From the NCBI GenBank assembly GCA_963971405.1, contig OZ020485.1, positions 28,229,921 through 28,293,920 on the forward strand: a stretch of DNA of 64,000 nt. Direction: 5' to 3'. Numbering within the stretch: the stretch's first letter is position 1; each line of letters opens with the position of its first letter. Under the pieces are notes generated by a model, which was not told the DNA's origin, did not search any database, and was given only the letters and a program-made list of their open reading frames with translations. Both the position numbers and the translations under genes were made by a program. Below, in pieces: positions 30,799 through 41,533 of this stretch. This DNA comes from Psococerastis gibbosa (Eukaryota > Arthropoda > Insecta > Psocodea > Psocidae).

Positions 30799-32288
30799 AT
30801 AGTATGCACGTCATTATCTTGAATGAGTCATTATTTATTACCATACCAGGCTGTCAGGCTCCACTATGTATAACATATACCTATTAAACCAATCTACAGG
30901 ACATACATAAAAAATGAAGGGTATATACACCTTTGTTCTCTTGGGTATTCGCCCCGTCCCATTGCCCCCCCCCCCCCCCCCCAATCATGAATAATGCGCC
31001 TAAAACAGAGTGAACCAGCTGGACAAACTGTATAAATCCACAAGTAAATTAGCATTTAAAAGCTACCCGAGGATAGCTTGAAGCAAGGGCAAGGGGTCAA
31101 CTATAACGCACAAAGCATTCGTCCACCCACTAAATGGAAATACGAATACTGGAGAATCCCAAGACTCCAGCAAAATCTGCCACTATACCGAGATAAATAC
31201 TAACTAAGCATGAGTTGAAATTAGCGGGACCCAATGGCCCTTGTTGGGCGTTTCTTCCCAATTGTAATTCCATTAAGGAAACTCGATGTTGAGTTCTTCA
31301 CGGCGTCCCCCGAGGCCGAGGGCCTCCTTACCCCCTCCCCCCTCAAAGGGTCCTATTAACTGACAACATTAAACGGATTTAGTGTCTCATATTTCAGAGA
31401 GCATGAAATATTCAAATGTGTAAAACATGGCGTCACGGCACTCTGGAGATGACTGTAATCTTAATTTAGGGTTCCGCTGAGTTTGTCAATGCTGTTTCGT
31501 TGTCGTCTTTGCATTAGTCATGATTCCAATTTACGATTTTATAAAATTTTCCTTTTGAAACAGTTTTCATATTAACAGGGCCGTAGAGAGGGCAGTCCAG
31601 GACAATAAAGCTGGGGCCAAGGTTCATTGAAGTTAGTATCAATCTAGGTTTCAAAACATGTAGAGTGGCAGTGGCTTTTTTGACCCTGACTGTGACCCGA
31701 ATGGTTAACCCATGGCTAAAATGAAAATTCTTAGTACAGCGGTTTACGTTACAATTATAAAATACACGACCGCGGTTTCGGCTCACGCCATCGGTATAAG
31801 TGGTAGGAAATAAACAAAACACAAAAGAATGCAAGCTAGCACATAAAATCGTATGCACTGTATCCTGACAACGATTTTATGTTTTAGCGTGTATACTTTC
31901 GTGTTTTGTTAATTTTCATACACTTGACGATACGATACGGGTCGTGTACGGTGAATAGTGGTAAATAGGGTCATGGTGGTGAATCGGGTCAAAACTGCGG
32001 CGTGCGAGCAACTGCGGCAAATGAAACTAACTACAAGTAATTTTAACTGAACCCCCCTCCCCCTGGGTACGGCCTTGGCCTTGATCCAGAGCCATTAAGT
32101 TAAGGATAGGCTATATAAAACCCTTATCAGACCTATTGCAACATACGACTGGGAAACCTGGAATACTGTCAATGACGCAAGTTCAAACTAAGAGTGTTGG
32201 AAAGAAAGATAATACGGACGATTTATGGACCCCTATGCGAAGACGGAGAGTGGCGTATAAGAAACAGACGAAATAGACGCAATACTCA

Positions 32289-32552
32289 ATGGAGAAGACA
32301 AAGTCCGGTTTTATAAAAGCGCAACGCATAAGATGGGTGGGACACGTCGTAAGATGTAAAAATATGTACAAAGCAAGCATGACAGGAAGACGACTGGCCG
32401 GACGTCCTCGACAGCGCTGGAAGGATGAGTTGGAAACTGACCTTCTTGAGTTGGGAGGCCGTAAATGGTGGAGAGTTGTACAAAACCGAGACGACTGGAA
32501 GAGTGTTGTCGAGCTCATCAAGGGCTGTAGAGCCAGAAGAAGAAGAATATAT
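32289..32552 (+). pseudogene. RTE-like LINE 3' end
   Basis: An open frame encodes FIKAQRIRWVGHVVRCK, then RRLAGRPRQRWKDELETDL and KWWRVVQNRDDWKSVVELIK, ending at RARRRR in an AGAAGAAGAA tail. This is the standard carboxyl end of RTE-type retrotransposon polyproteins. The upstream stretch at about 32095-32288 carries weak similarity to the preceding region (KTLIRPIATYDWETW-like) with frameshifts. It is 5'-truncated and inactive. Confidence 0.8.
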
Positions 32553-33774
32553 ATTTTATGTTTAAGGTCATGCCACTATTTCCATATCATGCAATTTCTT
32601 CTCCAACTATCTATTCGTCACGAAAATCCGCCTGTCTTCCCTATTCGCAAAAATATTTCAACTTCTTCTACGCTGAGAAAGGAATTTTCTCAACTCTTTT
32701 CCTTGCCTTTGTCGTTTTCTGAAACTTTCTTCGTGAAAGGTGGCGTCGGGAATGAGGAATTTATTCGTGCAATATACTGAGCCCATTGACTGCAACCAAC
32801 TGGAAATGCAATAAAAACACCATTTTGTTTCTATCTTCGCTCTTCCTGAGAATTGATCGCAGCCGTGATGTGTGAAGAGTTTTGATGGCAGACAGAGGGT
32901 ATAAAAGTTGATTGAAAGAAAGAATCTTCCTTCCAAATTCGCAGACTAACTTTAAAATTATATTTTTTTACCGTAATTCCACGTAGCTACATTAAGAAAC
33001 GGCTATAGGTATTGGTTAGTCTGCATGAAATTCGGCTTTAGGCTAATTCTCTGATTATTTGTAGAAAAACAACTGAGGAACTGAAATAGGCAATGCAGAA
33101 AGTGCAGTTGGTCATTTAAAAAAGAAATGAAAAAAAAATGTGACTCCAGACGCTGAATATCTGAAGAACCGGTACAATTAAGGCTTTGAGATTTGTCTAC
33201 CAAATCGTAAGTGCACTTCATTGTATACATTTTGTGAGAATTATTCATTGACGATTTTTCTTGAAGAAGATGACTTGGGAAAATGTGAGATTATTAAATT
33301 TGGGTGCTAGTTATAACTGGTTTATTATGGCATTATGTGGGCACGATATCTAAATACAATAGAAATAAAAGTGCGCTATGCAACACGTAAGATTTATGAT
33401 ACTAAAATGCGTACCAAAATAAAAGCAGACTTACTGTATCATCATCATTAATATTGCAGCAATTTTACAAAACAGAAGGGAAAAGAAAAGTAGGTAGAAG
33501 GAAAAGTTACAGAGTAAATTAATTTACAACCGGGAATGATATATACAGCGGCCCGTAAACTAAGGGCACGTTAATAGCCCAGCCAGCTTTATAAACATTT
33601 GTTTGGTTAAGCACACTAAATGGTGCCGGCATAATTTTCATTAGATGGCGTGAGCTCTATCGCAATTTTCTTTATTTCCTGGCGTCCACCCACAAGCCGC
33701 TTTCTTTGCTTACGATTGTTTTACGATAAGGGTAACAACTATTCATGTGTTTATTTAATTTTTTGACAGCTTGA

Positions 33775-34090
33775 TGAATAAACAAAAAACAAAAACTTAG
33801 TGTTTTAGTAAAACTTGTTATAACTTTTTGTTATTGAAGAGGTTAATCGGATACATTCATTAAATTGTTTGTACGCGATTTAACCTTAAAAAAAAAAAAA
33901 AAAACTGTAACCCGAATTAGTAAAACCCAAATAATCGTTAAAAAAAATCGTTAAACACAATTGTTTTCAAAGTGGGTTTCTTAAACAAAGTTAATTTTTT
34001 TAAACGATTATTTAGGTTTTACTAATTCGGGTTATAGTTATAACAATATTTTCTAAAATACTAAGTTTTGGTTTTTTTGTTTATTAAAAT
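33775..34090. mobile_element. Foldback element interrupted by a truncated SINE
   Basis: The outer arms (about 33775-33829 and 34035-34090) share AAACTTAG/ACTAAGTTT and GTTATAACT. The inner arms (33908-33950 and about 33995-34034) share TAACCCGAATTAGTAAAACC. In the left arm the two segments are separated by 33830-33907, a SINE 3' end with its poly-A. In the right arm they are contiguous, so the SINE landed after the foldback element was in place. Confidence 0.75.
33830..33904 (+). mobile_element. SINE family 1, 5'-truncated copy inside a foldback element
   Basis: Only the 3' part of the SINE is present: GAAGAGGTTAATCGGATAC, then ATTGTTTGTACGCGATTTAACC and a poly-A tail. It interrupts the left arm of the surrounding element. 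An AACT flanks it on both sides and may be a short target duplication. Confidence 0.75.
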
Positions 34091-34134
34091 GAAATACTAC
34101 GAAGTCACGAGTAATTTAATTTTTTCTAGCTTAA

Positions 34135-34521
34135 GAGAATGCTGGCCGTACACTTTGGCCACCCCTGGATCACCCTGAATCAGGTTATATGTTTTACTTA
34201 AGTTAATACTTAAATTTATAAAGATTTGGTCTACTCAATTGCTAGAGGACTATTTCATACACCCTATTATAAAGTGTTTTTCATTTTTGTTGGCATAATT
34301 TTTCCTTAAATTCGATAATTCGGTAAATTTCTGTCGGTTATCAGTTTCACGGAAAACCCCTTAGGTGAAAACTAAATAAATCATCCAAGTACTATGCATG
34401 AATCTCTATCAATTGAGTAGACCAAATCTATGTCACTTGAAGTATTAACTTAAATAATAAATATCAACCAATCTATCTTAGGGTGATTCAGAGGTGGCCA
34501 ATGTGTACAGCCAGCTTTCTC
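34135..34521. mobile_element. TTAA-flanked long-TIR element (piggyBac-like non-autonomous)
   Basis: This 387-bp non-coding element is flanked on both sides by TTAA (34131-34134 and 34522-34525), the target of piggyBac-type transposases. The ends are inverted repeats of over 100 bp: GAGAATGCTGGCCGTACAC on the left and GAGAAAGCTGGCTGTACAC on the right, followed by a conserved TGGCCACC and ATCACCC. Farther in, GATTTGGTCTACTCAATT is present in both arms. The terminal bases are not the usual piggyBac CCC, so the class rests on the TTAA flanks. A partial relative lies at 5336-5590. Confidence 0.75.
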
Positions 34522-34894
34522 TTAACGAATGAATGGAATAAAAATATTCAGTTCAATCTTATTGACCTGGATCAAGTACCTAGAAAATCATAAACAATTA
34601 GCCAGGTGGGACAATAGAATTGGTACGAGTATTTTTTCGTTTTGCGGCGTAGCCTACGTCAGGGACCAGCAACGTATTAGGCTCGCGGGCCGTGGGTCTT
34701 TGACTCATTGGGTGCGGCTTTTGCTTATATTACCGGTTCTACACAGAAAAATTAAAACGATTTAACAAAAAAATACCTACAATAAATAATAATTATTAAA
34801 TCACTTTTGTTGCTTTATTTTTTGGTTTGCGACTTTGGGATGTGTGACTAGTAGTAGGTAATATGGTTGGACACAGTCCCAGGCCACGGTGTGG

Positions 34895-35100
34895 GCCCAT
34901 AGGACAGTGGACCTCCTGATTATAGTGGATTCCGAACCACTTGGGAAACACAGTGAAGTCACACGATTAGTTCGGAGGTGACCAGGACAAGTCGTACCAT
35001 GTTTCCCTACCGGCACTGTGCACACGACCAAGTTATCTGCATCTTTGAACCTGCTCTGGTCCGCTGGATTCAACTTGGTAAGGCGGCCGGCGGATGTGTG
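34895..35100 (+). repeat. Dispersed repeat A, copy 2
   Basis: It matches copy 1 and, more closely, the inverted copy at 48695-48900 (by eye over 90 percent identical). It ends near CGGCCGGCGGATG and abuts a different repeat at about 35100. Confidence 0.8.
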
Positions 35101-35530
35101 ACTAACTAGCTGAGCTTCTGAGTAATGCCTTATGGTCATAGTGGTGAAGACGCGAAAAGCCCCAATCTGTATCTCCTAGTGGTGAAGATGGAAGCGCGTA
35201 ATGGCAACTGAACAGACAGGGGCCCGAGTTCGAGCCGGGATAAATGAAAACCGTCTTTTCTGTGCAAGATACCTTTTGCCCTAGGGTTGGGAAACTGGCC
35301 CCGAAGGTGGAGGAACTCAATGAAAAGTCAACGGCATAAGGATGCAGAAGGCAATGGGAAACCACTGCATTACAATAATAATTCACTAGTTACAATCATC
35401 ATGACTAAGTTCATTCCTTTTGGGGAGTATAAAGTACGATACCTACGAGTTTTCTCATTTAATGATTAATACAGTTGCCATGTTGCTCGCCAATCTAAGA
35501 AGAACCATTAGAAGAAGAAGGAGGAGAAGA
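35100..35530 (+). repeat. Probable RTE-like 3' region or related SINE
   Basis: GCAGAAGGCAATGGGAAACC, then ACTGCATTAC, at about 35344-35373 resembles the conserved AAGGCAATGGxAAxCCACT tract near the 3' ends of RTE/BovB-type elements and their SINEs. A B-box-like GAGTTCGAGCC lies at 35226. The segment ends in a GAAGAAGAAGGAGGAGAAG tail. Assignment is by pattern memory only. Confidence 0.4.
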
Positions 35531-35539
35531 AGGATTTTT

Positions 35540-38500
35540 TAACAGGGTTCTATTTTTTTGGTTTGGGATTTGTGACTCTTTTATCAGGTGTGAATCTGAT
35601 TATTTCGAAATTTGACTCAACTGCTAAAAAAAGGTTGCCGACACCTGACCTACACCATAGTCAGTGCCCCTGTTTACAATTTGTATTTGTGGTTTATCTG
35701 TTCCGCTTAGAATTGCTGTAAAAGAATGGAATGAAAATTTTAATTAAATGAATTATGTATGTGCAGAGTGCATTTAGTTAAATTAGTTGGGTGTATTGCT
35801 TCATTCAATCACACACACGGCAGCACAAGGCATAAATAATTACATGTCATGCACGCAACAGCAAAATTTATTAAATTAATATTTCAATGGAAATGAAATC
35901 ATTAATCACTGGATTAAGTGCAGACTGAAAATATTTATTTTAACTCTACTCTGTGTTCTGTCAAAATATGGATATTGCAACTTTTGACAGAAAATGACGC
36001 AGCCTAGTAAAATACAGTCTAAATGAAAAATAAAACTCTAACTATCTAATGATATCTATAATTTAAACTTGATTATTATAGCTGGTTTGTACCCAAAAAT
36101 ATAAAAGAGATGTCTATGTACTGGTCCGTCATTTGAGTAAATTTCGTGCTTCGCAGTCGAGTTAACCCATACGTCACAGCAGAAAAATCCCGGTCCTTTT
36201 TTTTAACCTCCTATTATCATGTTATTGTAATAGGTCAGAGCAATGTTTAGTACGAAGATTCCATCACAAAACTCGGCAGTCAGACACAAGAAATGTCCTC
36301 CAACACCTCATAGTATTTTATATTCCACAGTTCTTGTATCACATGAAAAAATAACATTCCACCGACCAAGAGTCCGCTAAACGAAGTTTCGCTTCAAAAA
36401 TAATATACGCCCACAAAGTACGGACCAATAAAAAGCTGACTATTGTCAAATAAGACCACAAGAGTACATAGCCGGATGGGAAACACGGAAATGAAAGTCG
36501 GTTTCCACAAGCCCTTAAATTTAAGTCACACTTTCCCAGGCTTTTGCGTGACGGGCTCGGCCCTGCGGCCAAAACCCCGTCGAAGGAATGTTTAGACTCA
36601 GAGAGTGACGAAAGGGAAACATTTCAAATGTTCCAGAAGCTGACACTCCTTTTACTGTTCCCATATACCCACGTTACGTCACATTAATTTTCGTACGGGT
36701 ATATAACGTTAATTTTCACGATGGGCTCAAAGCGAGGAGACGATAATTAAAGAAATTACGATCCTCTTCAGAGCAGTTACACGTAACTTTCAACGAAGAC
36801 GGCCGTTTCCCAGTAATGAAAGTTTGCACAGTCCGGTATGTGTAAAGATCTTAGCCGAGCGAACTTCGAGCTACGTGTGGATTACTAAGCCAGGATTATA
36901 GGATTAGATTATTCAAGTTTGTAATTCTTACTCACGATTTTAAGGTGGTAGTTTAAAGGTGAGAAGAACGTGACGCCATGTTAAGTTTCCCTAAGTTTTT
37001 CCCCAACTTTGAAGCCATTGCAGAGGCATTTGTTAATGGAGGGACTGAGGGAGTATAGAGGAAAGAGTGTTATTGACTCTGGAGTGAAGGCGAGCGATCA
37101 TGTTATGTTATTTTACGAATTCATTAGGAATTTGCAGCTCGGCTATAGGCCACCGGCCATAAGCTATGGGCCATAGTCTGTAGGCCATAGGCTGTAGGTC
37201 ATAGTCTAAAGTAATTTGGCAATAGAAATTAAAGTTAAAAAAATGTAGGTAGACAGTGTTAGGGTATATAAATTACATCTAGACTATGTATGTGAATACT
37301 CATGGAATTTTTATGTGTCGCTAAATCCAGCATAATTTGACATTTTCTACTCTTCTATTGTGGTAGGTTCAGCAAACACTTCAGACTTTAAAGGGAATCG
37401 ATCTCATCATGGGAAAGGATCAGAAACGCTCGGTCATCTCTAAATCAAGAAGAAAGAAAGAAAGAAAGTTGTCTTTATCTTCGATATGGGTGAATGGGTC
37501 TTTCTTATAACTAACCCATAATGAGTAATGCAATGTTGTACAATAGGCTATTTAAAATTTAACTAAAAATGAAAATAACAGATTGAAATATAAAACTAAA
37601 AAACATTACACAACATTCCCTGACCATACATACGTACACATAAAATAGTAGTGGCAAGCATTTCTTTACACTTTTTTTTATTTCAGATGGGATCCGGCAG
37701 AGTTCAGATATTTTAAGACCAACAGTCTGACAAGTTGAAATCCATGAATAGATGATGTCCCATTCTTAGGGATATAGTAAAACGAGGTGGCAGGCAAATC
37801 GTCAGGATCTGCTGCCACCTTTAGACCTGGTCTTACAATCTCTTGAAATGTATAACTGTATTCTGTGTAATGTAACGGTATAGGGAATACAGGACAGTAC
37901 TGCCATCTGCCCATGCATGTTCGTGCCGTGTAGTATTTGATTCAAGTAAAGGTGGGATCTAGTCTGAGGCTCTGAGCTCATCAAAGTCAAAGACAAACAG
38001 TTACATATATCTGTCGAAAAATATGCATTGCCATCGCAAGTCAACAGACTTATTGAAATATTATGGTAAACACAACACAAGAGCTACTGTAGGTACAGAA
38101 TATAATGTATAAATAAAAAAATCACTTTATTCGCATAGGTTTACCTAAAGAGGTACCATCGGTTTTATTTTATATTAATATTTTTTATTGTTCTATAATT
38201 AACTCCAACCTTACAAATAGCTTAAGGAGGCACCCTTAGAAAAGACACACCTTCAGTCAGAAGGAATTTTCCTGATTATAGGAAAATACCATCACAAGAG
38301 CAATGCATAAAAGCACTAAGAAATTAAATTATTTTTCCAGGAGGAAAATGAGAATGACTCTCCCCCTCCAGTTCACAAGATCACCGGAAGACTTGTACGC
38401 TAAGGTATTTCAATATAAAGGAGTCTGCCTCGCCATTGTCAGTGAAGGCTCCTTTTTATTTGTCCCTCGAACCATTAAAAACGAAAATCAAGGGCGGGAG

Positions 38501-38810
38501 CAGGTGGGAATGAGAGGGCGATTGAAGGGGTGGGTCGGAGGGGGTGGGGGGTATCAAGAGGTATTGAAGGGGTTTGCAGTGAGCATGGTTACGTGACTCA
38601 CGGTACGGTCAGATTTAATGGCGTTTGTTAAATCATCAGGGATCTCCGGCTACTTCGGACCTCTCGACATGTTTCCATAGGGAAATCGACATTTTGAGCT
38701 TATGCATTTCTTATGGCCGCCTTTTATCGATCGCTCTTCGGGATAAATTCAAATCAAAACGAATTTAGCTATTATATCTTTAGGCGGGGTGTAGCTTGTA
38801 GGAAATTTTT
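35540..38810. other. Gene-free stretch
   Basis: Apart from the GGCCATAG minisatellite and an (AAGA) tract at about 37452-37467, nothing is recognised. Open frames are short and not convincing. Confidence 0.45.
37141..37205. repeat. Short minisatellite based on GGCCATAG
   Basis: Seven or so imperfect units such as GGCCATAAGCTATG, GGCCATAGTCTGTA and GGCCATAGGCTGTA. Part of it is self-complementary. Confidence 0.7.
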
Positions 38811-38815
38811 TCAAT

Positions 38816-38960
38816 GGGTGATGAAGCAGTAGAATCCGAGTTGATGGGTTTCTAAAGGCGTAAGTACCAAACGTTGCGTCAACATCCACGGTTGGAATCT
38901 TCACTATAAGGAGACTTCTAAGATTGTATCTGGGAGACTTCATAGCAACGGTTTGCCAAG
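38816..38960. repeat. Repeat E fragment
   Basis: GATGAAGCAGTAGAATCCGA, GTTGATGGG, CGTTGCGTCAACATCCACGG and GAGACTTCTAAGATTGTA match the interior of the copy at 6544. The closing arm is absent. Confidence 0.6.
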
Positions 38961-39075
38961 GGAATATGCATAAGGGGATATGCTCTAAGATTTATAGGTA
39001 CTAAGTGGAGAAACCCAGGTCTCTGATTGGCTCGCTGATAATTAAAACGGACGAAATCGGCATTAGAACAAGCAG

Positions 39076-39279
39076 TTGCAATGGTTCGGCCACGTCCAAA
39101 AGATGGATGAGAACAGGACCACCCGGAGGCTGGCGGAAGCAAGGGCGCACGGAAGAAGACCCATCGGCAGACCGAGGGCAACCCTTGAGGTAAGGATTGA
39201 ACAACTCGCCAGAGCAAGAGGGAGAACAATGGCCGAGCTTAAGGCGTTAACGTCCGACCGGGGCGAGTTCAGGTAATGG
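39076..39279 (+). pseudogene. LINE fragment: C-terminal end of a reverse-transcriptase ORF
   Basis: The frame reads MQWFGHVQKMDENRTTRRL, HGRRPIGRPRATLEVRIEQL and ARGRTMAELKALTSDRGEFR before its stop. The WFGHVxRMxEN..GRRPxGRP pattern and the TMAELKxLxxDRxEFR ending are typical of non-LTR retrotransposon polyproteins. The tail is AGAAGAAGAAGAAG-rich. A tRNA-like repeat follows at 39360. The copy is 5'-truncated. Confidence 0.8.
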
Positions 39280-39359
39280 GTTCGGGGTGACCCCCCCCCC
39301 CCTACGATGCACACGCGGCACTAAGGGGGAAGAAAAAGAAGAAGAAGAAAACGGTATTT

Positions 39360-39450
39360 GAAGTCTCCACCTTGCCAGGGGAGGTGGAGACACGGGTTCG
39401 AACCCCGGTTTCGTCCATGTTTCATGTCTCCCTTTCTCTAATTTCTTGGC
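39360..39450 (+). repeat. tRNA-like B box and tail related to 54256
   Basis: A perfect B box lies in ACGGGTTCGAACCCCGG, after a GTCTCCACC/GGTGGAGAC hairpin. GTCCATGTTTCATGTCTCCC then TTTCTCTAATTTC follows, similar to the tail at 54340. No complete tRNA can be folded here. It starts just after a decayed LINE tail. Confidence 0.5.
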
Positions 39451-41372
39451 CTGGTAGCCTTATAAGCTAAGCACTGGCATGACTAATCTAATTTAAATGA
39501 CATTGCTGTTGTAATCACAGAATAACCTGCAATAGAGCATAAAAATCAAGTTACAATCAGTTGCCAAATCCAGTGTACGGTATTTTATTGTTTAGTCAAA
39601 TTCCCAATATTATTTTCTGAATTTAACCAGCGGCTGTCCACTCTCTCCCCAAAGTGGCACTGTTCACTATGTAGGTAATTATAAATGTTTAAAATACAAA
39701 CTGGTACCATTACATGCGTTGTAAAATCTCCACTCAACATATGAATCATTAAGTTTGATCCGTACGAATCCCACCTACCCTAAAGTTCACTCATTAGGGT
39801 TTGCAGGAGATTATTAATGAAAAAAGGGGAAACGGTCGATAAACTAACGCAAAATTATCTCTGTGAATATTTTTGGTTGAATAGAAAATATCGACATGTC
39901 AATTAACGGTAATGACTAATTAACCAGGATGTTTGGTTTAATATTTAGTAGCGCAGGGAAGTGAACAGGGGTCAATAAATCTGTAAGCTTTTTAACGGTG
40001 CGGAATTTGATATTCTTTTATGTATGATAATTAATTACTCCATGTAGCGTACGGCACCTCGGCACCTAACATGCCTGCATGGCGATATTGAATTCTAGTT
40101 CAGCTAGTAGTTGTAGGTATTATGGTATAGGTAACACAATAGTTAATATGTACATTAAAATGTACACGATGAAATAATACCTAAGCTTAAATTTACATAT
40201 TTGGGAATATTGTGCTATAATCAATAGTACTTTATCTCACTATTGTATGTATACTGTAGCCTACATATGATGTAGGCCCTACCTACTATTAATAGACCTA
40301 AGCATTTGGCCTAAATTAGCAATAAAATACTCGGTGGTAGCAAATGAATTTTTTTTTTCAATAGACTAATTGTCAAATGCTCAATGAATAATATTGTAAA
40401 TGATACTTTTTTATTTTAAATTTTCCCTTAAAATTGCGGCCTCTTGGAAATTTGGGCCCTTATGGGAGTTATAGCATCGTATGTCTGTTTGCTAAGAAAA
40501 TTTGAAAGAAGCCTAGATTCAGTAATCTTTTTATTAACTATTTATCCATTTTTCTTAATATAACTTCTCCTTTTTTCAATAGTATAACTATCCATTTGAG
40601 GCACACATGTTATTGTTATTGAATTGAATAATTTAGTCTAGTATGGTATGTTCCATCCCCAAGCACATTCTTAGGAACATTTGGGATTGGGAATTGTTCA
40701 TTTGTATCTTGTACTTTTGAAATTAAAAAAAAAAAAAAAAAAATGTAAAAATATTTGACACACGCGTTAGTAATTTTATAATAAACAACCTACTACCTGT
40801 ATATAAAATTATACTACTAAAATTGTTATAGGTCTACCTAGCGCGACCTTACAATACTATGTGTTTGTACCAAGTTTCAATACACGTATACTTACTTACT
40901 AACTATTGTGGGAAAAAATTCGAATAGCATTAGGAAATAAAGTCATTTGGTATGAATTTGATTGAAATTAGCTTGTATACAATTTAGGGGAGCTTAGCCC
41001 CCTTCACTTAAAAGTTGGCTGTGCTTGAGCGCCATTAAAGTAGGTTACTCGGATTGAGGTAAACAGTGAGTAGGCTATGTTATTTAAAAATGATATCGTT
41101 AACTTACCCCATTTAACGTTTTAATATTATGCAGCGCATTTTGAGCATCTAACGCTGCTTTCCTAGTGAAGAAAGTAACAAAACAGCAGCCTGGAATCAA
41201 CAAGAAAATGCAATAAGTATATAACTGGATTTAATCATTCAAACTGCGTATTCGGATACTATTCGAAAAGCGAATGATGGAACTGCCATAATTAACAGAT
41301 GGTTTAATAGGTGTTATGAGTAATGGCCAGCAGGCCTAGCATCACCGCAAAGGAATAACTTATCCGGGGGAT
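39451..41372. other. Gene-free stretch
   Basis: AT-rich, with a poly-A run at 40724-40743. GTCCACTCTCTCCCCAAAGTG and similar pieces are unique in the window. No coding signal was seen. Confidence 0.5.
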
Positions 41373-41374
41373 TA

Positions 41375-41531
41375 GAGTTCTATATAAGAGAGATGGGACA
41401 TACTCATCCCGCCAAAAATATACTTTCAGGGGCCACTTGCCACGTCTCCTAGGACCTGCCATTCAAAAGACGAGGCAGGTTGCAGAGATTTTTGGCGGGA
41501 GTGAATATCCCATCTCTCCTATATAGAACTC
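41375..41531. mobile_element. 157-bp TA-flanked MITE carrying a GAGAGATGGGA motif
   Basis: The ends are inverted repeats of about 44 bp: GAGTTCTATATAAGAGAGAT on the left and GAGTTCTATATAGGAGAGAT on the right, both continuing to CCGCCAAAAAT. TA flanks both sides (41373-41374 and 41532-41533). A fragment of the same terminus, GGTTCTGTAAGAGAGATGGG, occurs alone at about 43274-43293. The GAGAGATGG core resembles the subterminal motif of the pogo element, which could mean distant mobilisation, but the outer bases differ. Confidence 0.8.
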
Positions 41532-41533
41532 TA

